Shown piece after piece: positions 1 to 4,902 of a stretch of 7,258 bases of DNA. Under the pieces are notes generated by a model that worked only from the letters and a program-made list of their open reading frames with translations, was not told the origin of the DNA and did not search any database. A program made the translations under genes and the position numbers. Origin of the DNA: Candidatus Woesebacteria bacterium UBA5073 (lineage in GTDB: Bacteria; Patescibacteriota; Microgenomatia; UBA8517); contig DIAR01000044.1 in assembly GCA_002415845.1 (NCBI GenBank), positions 1 to 7,258 on the forward strand, read 5' to 3'. Each line of letters starts with the position of its first letter. The stretch's first letter is position 1.

Positions 1-838
1 AAAAGGAGAAGCACAAGTTACCTATCTTGATGTTAATAAACGCGGCCTGATTGATTTGGTGACCTTTAAAAAGGCAATAAAGGCTCAAACCGTTCTTGTA
101 ACAATTATTTATGTTAATAATGAAATCGGAACGATTCAACCGATTAAAAATATTGGAAAATATTTAAAAGAAATAAATAAAAAAAGAAAAAGACCAATTT
201 ATTTCCATACCGATGCCACTCAGGCTATCAATTACCTGGATTGCAGGGTTAATAATTTAAATGTCGACTTGTTAAGCTTAACCGGACATAAGATTAATGC
301 CCCTAAAGGGATTGGAGCCCTGTATGTGAGAGAGGGAGTAAAAATAATAAGGCAAATGGATGGAGGAGGACAGGAAAAGGGTTTAAGATCCGGAACGGAA
401 AACGTGCCATATATTGTCGGGATTGGCAAAGCCCTGCAATTAACCGAAGAAGATAAAATAAAGAAGGCTAAGAAAGTAGCCCTCTTAAGAGACAGGCTCA
501 TAAAGGGGGTTTTACAGATTCCCGGTGTTAGTTTAACCGGGGATAAACTAGTTAGATCCCCCCATATAGCCTCATTTCTGGTTGACGGGGTTGAAGGGGA
601 GGCCATGATTTTGGCTCTTTCCGAGTTGGGGATTATTGCCTCAACCGGTTCGGCCTGTTCGGCAGCTGACTTGGCACCGTCACATGTTTTAACAGCCTTG
701 GGAATTCCACCGGAAAAGTCACACGGTTCCTTGAGATTTTCTTTGGGAAAAGAAACAACCCCTGGTGAAATTGATTTGGTAATTAAGGTTTTACCGGGCA
801 TTATTAAGAATTTAAGAGTCATGGCGCCCAAATTCTAA
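1..838 (+). CDS. Cysteine desulfurase, group I IscS/NifS type (5' end outside window)
   Basis: PLP enzyme that takes sulfur from L-cysteine as an enzyme persulfide, releasing alanine, and supplies it for Fe-S cluster assembly and usually tRNA thiolation; cytoplasmic. The frame is open from base 2 through codons reading KGEAQVTYLDV, the usual family sequence, so the TTG at 56 is internal and about 110-130 N-terminal residues are missing. Visible landmarks: YVNNEIGT (cofactor-contacting Asn), HTDATQA (Asp and Gln that hold PLP), SLTGHKINAPKG (the PLP-binding Lys after His is codon 290-292), GGGQEKGLRSGTENVP (substrate-binding Arg), and STGSACSAADLAPSHVL with the catalytic Cys at codon 656-658. 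The long Cys loop followed by PSHVL points to group I (IscS/NifS), not SufS. The IscU-type scaffold follows after 5 nt. Arginine codons are almost all AGA/AGG, unlike the Cache gene downstream. Family is certain; whether to name it iscS or nifS is not decidable here. Confidence 0.96.
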   Translation, partial: KGEAQVTYLDVNKRGLIDLVTFKKAIKAQTVLVTIIYVNNEIGTIQPIKNIGKYLKEINKKRKRPIYFHTDATQAINYLDCRVNNLNVDLLSLTGHKINAPKGIGALYVREGVKIIRQMDGGGQEKGLRSGTENVPYIVGIGKALQLTEEDKIKKAKKVALLRDRLIKGVLQIPGVSLTGDKLVRSPHIASFLVDGVEGEAMILALSELGIIASTGSACSAADLAPSHVLTALGIPPEKSHGSLRFSLGKETTPGEIDLVIKVLPGIIKNLRVMAPKF

Positions 839-843
839 AATAT

Positions 844-1248
844 ATGGATAACCCTTTTGAAATTATTTATTCAAAGAAAGTGATGAACCACTTTTTGCAT
901 CCCAAGAATGTCGGGGTAATCAAAAACCCGGACGGGGAAGCAACGGTGGGTAATCCGGTCTGCGGGGATGTGATGAAGTTTTACATTAAGGTCGAAAAAA
1001 AAGGCAAAGAGGAATACTTAAAAGATATTAAATTTCAAACCCTGGGTTGCGGAGCGGCCATTGCCACTTCTTCGATTATGACCGTTCTGGTTAAGGGCAA
1101 ACCCTTAAAAGATGCGGTTAAGATTGGAAAGAAAGCGATTATTGAAGCTCTGGGCGGTCTTCCTCCGGCCAAGGTTCATTGTTCGGTTTTGGCCGATACG
1201 GCCTTAAAGAAAGCGATCATCGATTATCGGAAAAAGAAAGCGGTTTAA
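844..1248 (+). CDS. Fe-S cluster assembly scaffold, IscU/NifU N-terminal type
   Basis: Scaffold on which [2Fe-2S] clusters are built from desulfurase sulfur and iron before transfer to apoproteins. The 134 residues match a stand-alone IscU-type domain, without the C-terminal Nfu domain of full NifU. All ligand positions are present: Cys40 and Asp42 in NPVCGD, Cys69 in TLGCGAAIATSS, and His112-Cys113 in LPPAKVHCSVL. The LPPxK segment is the Hsp70 (HscA/DnaK) recognition motif of IscU proteins. The N-terminus YSKKVMNHFLHPKNVG is also typical. The start is ATG 844, five bases after the desulfurase stop. No Shine-Dalgarno sequence precedes it, so translation probably depends on coupling to the upstream gene. 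No iscA, hscA/hscB, ferredoxin or iscR lies beside it; the next gene is unrelated. Confidence 0.95.
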   Translation: MDNPFEIIYSKKVMNHFLHPKNVGVIKNPDGEATVGNPVCGDVMKFYIKVEKKGKEEYLKDIKFQTLGCGAAIATSSIMTVLVKGKPLKDAVKIGKKAIIEALGGLPPAKVHCSVLADTALKKAIIDYRKKKAV

Positions 1249-1259
1249 GTAACTGACCC

Positions 1260-1288
1260 TTGTTTTACCGATTGTTTGCATTGATAAT
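1260..1288 (+). promoter_or_regulatory. Candidate promoter giving a leaderless Cache-gene mRNA
   Basis: A GATAAT hexamer (1283-1288, five of six to the -10 consensus) lies 17 bases after TTGTTT (1260-1265, only three of six to the -35 consensus). Transcription would start about 1295-1296, on or next to the ATG at 1296. That ATG has no Shine-Dalgarno sequence, which fits a leaderless message. The -35 match is poor and the stretch is short and AT-rich, so this is a modest prediction by eye. It would separate the Cache/zinc-ribbon unit from the Fe-S pair. Confidence 0.3.
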
Positions 1289-1295
1289 TTATCGG

Positions 1296-2405
1296 ATGAA
1301 GAAGTTGTTCTTGGGTAGTCATATTCGTAAAAGACTGGATTGTTATAAGTATTATCTTCAAGGTAACTACAACTGGGTTTTTATTCTCTACGCGGTTGTC
1401 AGTGTTACCGTTGGTTTTTGTATCTATAACTCTGCAGGGAAAATGGCTTTGGAGAAATCTGAAGAACAGATGCAACATCGGGCCACGGTTTTGGTTAAAG
1501 CGGAAGCTAGTTTGATTAAATTATTCTTCGAAGAACGCGAAAAGAAGCTTCTGTATATGGCCAACCTACCCGAGATTATCAATAACACCGATGGTCCACA
1601 AGCCCAGAAGGTTCTTAATAGTGTTTTGGCGGATGCGCACAGTGAGGTTGTGAATGATGTTATTAGGATTGATAAAGACGGTCTTGTTACGCTTCGGGCG
1701 TCAGGGGTTACGACAGAAGATGATATTAGTAAAATCGGTTTTTTCCCCTGGATTCAGGATATTAAAAATAAGGGTAAAGTACTGTATTCGGGAAGCATTA
1801 TTTCTCCTGGAGGTTTAAGCAAAGGTAATAATATTGTCGCGATTGTTGTCCCGGTTTGGAAGGGTAATACGTTTAATGGGGCGGTAGCGAAAATTATTCT
1901 GATTAACGAGGTCGTGGACGAATTTCTAAAACCGCTTGAAATTACGAATCAAACCAACTCTGTTCTTATCGATAACCAAGGCGTTGTTCAGGCAGCCGTT
2001 TTCCCCAACATGGATGGCCTCAATCTATTTGACTATACCCAAAAATATAAATGGAAAGGTTATGAAGACTATCTTTCCTTCTTAAATAATTTGATTAAAG
2101 GCAGGGAAGGTAAAGCTAAAGCGAATTTCCGGTATCCCGATGGATCTGTTTCCGAAAGGCTCTATTCTTACGCCCCGATTAGGTTAGCCAGTGGCGACTA
2201 TGCTTTAAATTTAGTGGTTTGCATTTCCGAAAAAGACGCTCTGCCTTATACCTTTGTCTTCTACAGTAATCAATTTGTGGTTCTGGTTTTCTTTGTCATG
2301 ACCAGCCTTGGTTTTATATTCCTGGGCATCTTCGTTTCGGTAACAAGGGAAAAAACAGCCTATTTAGAAGGCTTTAAAGAAGGAGATAGGGAGGATAAGC
2401 CATGA
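1296..2405 (+). CDS. Membrane-anchored Cache-like extracellular sensor with no output domain
   Basis: The ATG at 1296 gives 369 residues; a TTG at 1260 would add 12 but has no better support. The order is: a basic cytoplasmic N-terminus (1-25), transmembrane helix 1 (about 26-45), an amphipathic helix with an EEREKKLLYMANLPEI stretch (about 48-95), an extracytoplasmic domain of about 230 residues, transmembrane helix 2 (about 326-348), and a 21-residue charged tail. The ectodomain reads like a double Cache (dCache_1) fold: IRIDKDG near 123-129, FFPWIQDI followed by a GKVLYSGSI strand, IVAIVVPVWKGNTFNGAVA, and a second-lobe SVLIDNQGVVQAAVFP near 222-237. Cache domains bind small ligands and usually feed HAMP, kinase, GGDEF or chemoreceptor modules; none is present. 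The next gene starts inside this gene's stop codon (ATGA), has its own strong ribosome site and lies in a different frame, so this is not a frameshifted kinase. Sensory role is inferred; the ligand is unknown. Confidence 0.72.
   Translation: MKKLFLGSHIRKRLDCYKYYLQGNYNWVFILYAVVSVTVGFCIYNSAGKMALEKSEEQMQHRATVLVKAEASLIKLFFEEREKKLLYMANLPEIINNTDGPQAQKVLNSVLADAHSEVVNDVIRIDKDGLVTLRASGVTTEDDISKIGFFPWIQDIKNKGKVLYSGSIISPGGLSKGNNIVAIVVPVWKGNTFNGAVAKIILINEVVDEFLKPLEITNQTNSVLIDNQGVVQAAVFPNMDGLNLFDYTQKYKWKGYEDYLSFLNNLIKGREGKAKANFRYPDGSVSERLYSYAPIRLASGDYALNLVVCISEKDALPYTFVFYSNQFVVLVFFVMTSLGFIFLGIFVSVTREKTAYLEGFKEGDREDKP
2389..2394 (+). promoter_or_regulatory. Strong Shine-Dalgarno site for the zinc-ribbon gene
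   Basis: GGGAGG ends 7 bases before the ATG at 2402, with a second AGGAG at 2381-2385. It is the only convincing Shine-Dalgarno sequence among the visible starts. It fixes the start of the downstream gene and shows that the host still uses this signal for an internal operon gene. Confidence 0.75.
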
Positions 2406-2767
2406 GGCTGGAAGAGTGGAAAAATAAGCACCCTGAACAGGGAATATTCAGTTCGACCGTAATTCTTCGGGTTTTTGTTCCGATGTTCTTAATTGCCACC
2501 GGATTGTTCTTCATGACTTTGCATATTCCTGGTTGGAGCCTGATTGTTGGTCTACCGTTAACCTTGATTGGGGTGGTTTTTCTGATTTACACCTATGATG
2601 AAGTTATATCAAGAAGAGCCGGTGTTGATCTGGATGGCAAACTCTGGCCTTGTTCACTGTGTCATAAACTAACCAAAGTTGATGATGGGGATGATTTGGA
2701 CAATGTTTTTTGTTCCAAATGTAAAAGCAGCGTTCTTCGGGGACTGGAAAAAGAAAAGAGCAATTAA
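2402..2767 (+). CDS. Small two-helix membrane protein with cytoplasmic four-Cys zinc ribbon
   Basis: I do not recognise a named family for this 121-residue protein. It has a short charged N-terminus, two hydrophobic helices (about 19-40 and 45-65) separated by a tight HIPGW turn, and then a soluble C-terminus. Arg71-Arg72 directly after helix 2 suggest both ends are cytoplasmic. The C-terminus carries PCSLC (Cys84, Cys87) and FCSKC (Cys104, Cys107) with a 16-residue acidic linker containing DDGDDLD, a typical zinc-ribbon spacing. Such ribbons bind Zn2+ and commonly mediate protein contacts; enzymatic activity is not suggested. The ATGA overlap with the Cache gene and the strong ribosome site imply tight co-expression. 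It may be the cytoplasmic partner of that sensor, which is inference from context only. The gene stops 2 bp from the stop of the opposing gene. Confidence 0.8.
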   Translation: MRLEEWKNKHPEQGIFSSTVILRVFVPMFLIATGLFFMTLHIPGWSLIVGLPLTLIGVVFLIYTYDEVISRRAGVDLDGKLWPCSLCHKLTKVDDGDDLDNVFCSKCKSSVLRGLEKEKSN

Positions 2768-2769
2768 TT

Positions 2770-4767
2770 TTAAGGGTTGGTTGCGGGCGGTGTTGCTTCC
2801 TGAGGTAGCTCCAACGGAGGCTTGATAACCGACTCCTGAGTTTTCGGTTGGGTCAGATTCTCGGTCGTGGTGGTTGTTTTGGCCACCGGTTTCTTGGCTT
2901 CCAGAGCATCCAAATCTTTTTTGGCCACATCATAATCGGATGAATCTTTAGGAATTAAGGATAAAACGGTTGTCATTTCGGTAATGGCTTTCTCAATTTC
3001 ACCCTTGGCGGCGTAGGTAGCCGAAAGGTTATAGTGGCTGTTGGCCAGATCGGACTTAGCGGAAACCGCTAGTTCAAAGACTTTAATGGCTTCATCATAC
3101 ATACCCAGGGCGTAATAGATTCCACCTAAGGATATTCTTAAGGTGGGGTTTAAGGGATCAAGGGCAATAGCTTGGGAATAAGTCTGAACGGCAAACTGAT
3201 CGGCACCGGTGGCGAAAGCCATGATGGCCCGGTAAATGGCGGCCAAGTTCTCCCAGTTGCCTGACCTTTGTAAGTTTAAGGCGGCACCCGATTTACCTTC
3301 CCTGATGGCTTGTTGGATGAGTTGCGAAATGGTGGTTCGGTCAGCTTCGGTCAGATCTTTCTTGGTCGCCAGGGTGTTGGCCAAAGCCAGATTGACCTGG
3401 GAATAGGAAAGATGATAGCGGTCCACATAGGGGTTTAAGGTAATGGCTTCTCTTAAGCTGTCATAGGTTTTCTTGCCGTCATTTTTGGTCACGGCATCCA
3501 AAGCAACTTTATATTTGGCTTCGGCCCGAACGGCCCTTACCGAGAAGAAACCCAAGACCAAAACGGCCAGAACAATCGGAATGGCCAGAATTAAAGCCGG
3601 AAACTTAGAGCTTTTCGGTTTTTCGTAGCCTTCGGTCGAAAAGCCGGAGGAAAAAACGGTTAAATTGAGGTTGGCCGGAGAAACCACCGAAACCAAAGCG
3701 ACAAAGACAAAAATCATGACCCAGGTCGTAATTCCGGCCGGGATAAACAAGGCTACGACCAGAAGAGTAAGAAGGGAAATCTCCAGACTGGAATTCTCAA
3801 ACAGGGAAACGGGCGACTCTTCTTTAACTTTGGCAAAGCTTTTCTTGAGGATTTTAACCAAAGCGGCGATTAAAATGGCCCAGGAGGCCAGTCCGACCAA
3901 ACCGGTTTCGGTAATCGAGGTTAAATAGATGTTTTTGGCCGCACCAAAACGGTTAGCCCAACTAAACGTTTGGTTATAGGAGAAAGGTTTAAAGCGGTTG
4001 AAAGCGGTTAAATAGTTGCCCGGACCCATACCCCAGAGAGGACTTTCCTTTAAGGAATCAATCGCCACACTCCAGGAAGAATTAAAATCAACGACAACCG
4101 GAGCGGTTACCTTTCCCGGAAGGACGTTATAGATAGAAATCAAAAGACCGAAAGCAATGATGATTGAGGAAATGCCCCAGAAAACTTTCTTGATGTTGTC
4201 TTTTTCGATGCTTAACAAACCCAGGACCAAAGGAATAAGGGGAGAAAGGAATAAAATACCGGAGAGAAAACTGCCGTCGGTGTTAAACGATTGGCTTTTC
4301 ATATAAGCCGGTAAAAAGCCCAACTTACCAAAAAGACCAATGGCCGAAAAAAGAGCAACGACCGAATAGACCAGTCCGGAAAGGATTAAGGAAGCCTTAA
4401 TTTCTTTTTTAATGTTCCCCAGGGAATTAATCAAAAAGTAGAGAAGAACGCCCAGGATAACGATTGAAGCATTACCGGGATAGAAGAAGGCCTCCATCTT
4501 ATTGGGTGTTTTAACAATTGACGAAATAAGATAAGCCGCCAGTAAGAAAAGAATAGGTACATCAAAGGTGCCAAAAGAAACCGAGAAATTACCTTTAACA
4601 ATGGTTCTAATGCATTTGACAATTAAAGCCAGGGAAACGGCGGAAACCAGAACGATTAATTTGGGCAAAGCAAAAGTGTTGGTAAAGACGGGAAGAAAAA
4701 AGAGGGGAAGCAAAAAGACACAACCAACCAAAATGTATTTTTCGATGTTTTCCAATAGCTTTTCCAT
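2770..4767 (-). CDS. Wzy/WaaL-like O-antigen polymerase/ligase-type membrane protein with C-terminal TPRs
   Basis: Probably acts at the cytoplasmic membrane on lipid-linked glycans, polymerising them or transferring them to an acceptor, as Wzy_C/O-antigen-ligase-fold proteins do; the substrate cannot be read from sequence. The ATG at 4767 gives 665 residues; a TTG two codons upstream is also possible. Roughly ten to twelve hydrophobic helices span residues 10-410. The family motif lies near 236-254 (DSLKESPLWGMGPGNYLTAF) in the large loop, followed by KNIYLTSITETGLVGL near 278-293. After a last helix (about 390-410) come soluble helical repeats. Clear TPR units run from about 508 to 610, including LNPTLRISLGGIYYALG, YDEAIKVFELAV, ANSHYNLSATYAAKG and EIEKAITEMTTVLSLIP. 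The last 40 residues are Thr/Pro/Lys-rich and low in complexity. The His often seen before the N-x-YL segment in WaaL-type ligases is Lys here. Fusion of this fold to TPRs is common in CPR genomes. It converges on the zinc-ribbon gene with a 2 bp gap. Confidence 0.82.
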   Translation of the reverse strand: MEKLLENIEKYILVGCVFLLPLFFLPVFTNTFALPKLIVLVSAVSLALIVKCIRTIVKGNFSVSFGTFDVPILFLLAAYLISSIVKTPNKMEAFFYPGNASIVILGVLLYFLINSLGNIKKEIKASLILSGLVYSVVALFSAIGLFGKLGFLPAYMKSQSFNTDGSFLSGILFLSPLIPLVLGLLSIEKDNIKKVFWGISSIIIAFGLLISIYNVLPGKVTAPVVVDFNSSWSVAIDSLKESPLWGMGPGNYLTAFNRFKPFSYNQTFSWANRFGAAKNIYLTSITETGLVGLASWAILIAALVKILKKSFAKVKEESPVSLFENSSLEISLLTLLVVALFIPAGITTWVMIFVFVALVSVVSPANLNLTVFSSGFSTEGYEKPKSSKFPALILAIPIVLAVLVLGFFSVRAVRAEAKYKVALDAVTKNDGKKTYDSLREAITLNPYVDRYHLSYSQVNLALANTLATKKDLTEADRTTISQLIQQAIREGKSGAALNLQRSGNWENLAAIYRAIMAFATGADQFAVQTYSQAIALDPLNPTLRISLGGIYYALGMYDEAIKVFELAVSAKSDLANSHYNLSATYAAKGEIEKAITEMTTVLSLIPKDSSDYDVAKKDLDALEAKKPVAKTTTTTENLTQPKTQESVIKPPLELPQEATPPATNP

Positions 4768-4784
4768 ATTCAAAAGGTATTTAA

Positions 4785-4813
4785 TATTTAGCTTTTATAA
4801 TAGACCTTGTCAA
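4785..4813 (-). promoter_or_regulatory. Candidate promoter for the Wzy-TPR gene
   Basis: On the - strand a perfect TTGACA (+ strand 4808-4813) is followed after 17 bases by TAAATA (4785-4790), a weak -10. Transcription would start about 4778, leaving a leader of roughly 11 bases with no Shine-Dalgarno sequence before the ATG at 4767. An alternative -10 is TATTAT (4797-4802, five of six), whose -35 would be TCTAAA at 4820-4825. In that case the CCTTGACAAGG palindrome (4805-4815) would lie in the spacer, as an operator might. A promoter somewhere here is likely; which hexamers are used is uncertain. Confidence 0.4.
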
Positions 4814-4851
4814 GGGCATTTTAGAACAAACAACTTAAATGTATATAAAAG

Positions 4852-4890
4852 TATATAGTATGATATATATACTATTATATATAGTATATA
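4852..4890. repeat. AT-only palindromic cluster between the surface genes
   Basis: TATATACTAT (4866-4875) and ATAGTATATA (4881-4890) form a perfect 10 bp inverted repeat around a 5-base TATAT spacer. TATATAGTAT also occurs as a direct repeat at 4852-4861 and 4878-4887. A second, mutually exclusive hairpin pairs 4855-4861 with 4869-4875 (7 bp). The cluster begins 12 bases beyond the stop of the surface-fibre gene and lies upstream of the Wzy-TPR gene. It has almost no G-C pairs and no T-tract after the stem on the - strand, so it is a poor intrinsic terminator. It could be an operator array, an easily melted DNA element or a weak 3' hairpin. Confidence 0.6.
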
Positions 4891-4902
4891 GAGCATCAAC
4901 GA

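Noticed and set aside
56..61. TTG/GTG as the start of the desulfurase
   Set aside because: The frame is open upstream to base 2 and the upstream codons match the family (VTYLDV), so the start lies outside the window.
232..831. A 199-codon frame on the - strand across the desulfurase
   Set aside because: It lies wholly opposite the desulfurase catalytic region, whose motifs are intact; the antisense translation has no recognisable features.
1260..1262. TTG start for the Cache protein
   Set aside because: It has no Shine-Dalgarno sequence and adds 12 unremarkable residues; the ATG at 1296 is simpler and fits the candidate promoter.
2388..2410. Frameshift splitting a sensor kinase at the Cache/zinc-ribbon junction
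   Set aside because: The second frame has its own strong ribosome site and ATG, begins with a charged N-terminus and two membrane helices, and shows no kinase, HAMP or GGDEF remnant.
3665..4858. + strand frames opposite the Wzy-TPR gene (3665-3928, 4568-4858)
   Set aside because: They read as basic, low-information antisense of hydrophobic helices, with no ribosome site. The second runs into the AT-rich intergenic region only by chance.
4866..4890. Intrinsic terminator of the fibre gene
   Set aside because: The stem has a single G-C pair and no T-tract follows it on the - strand, so it is unlikely to end transcription by itself.
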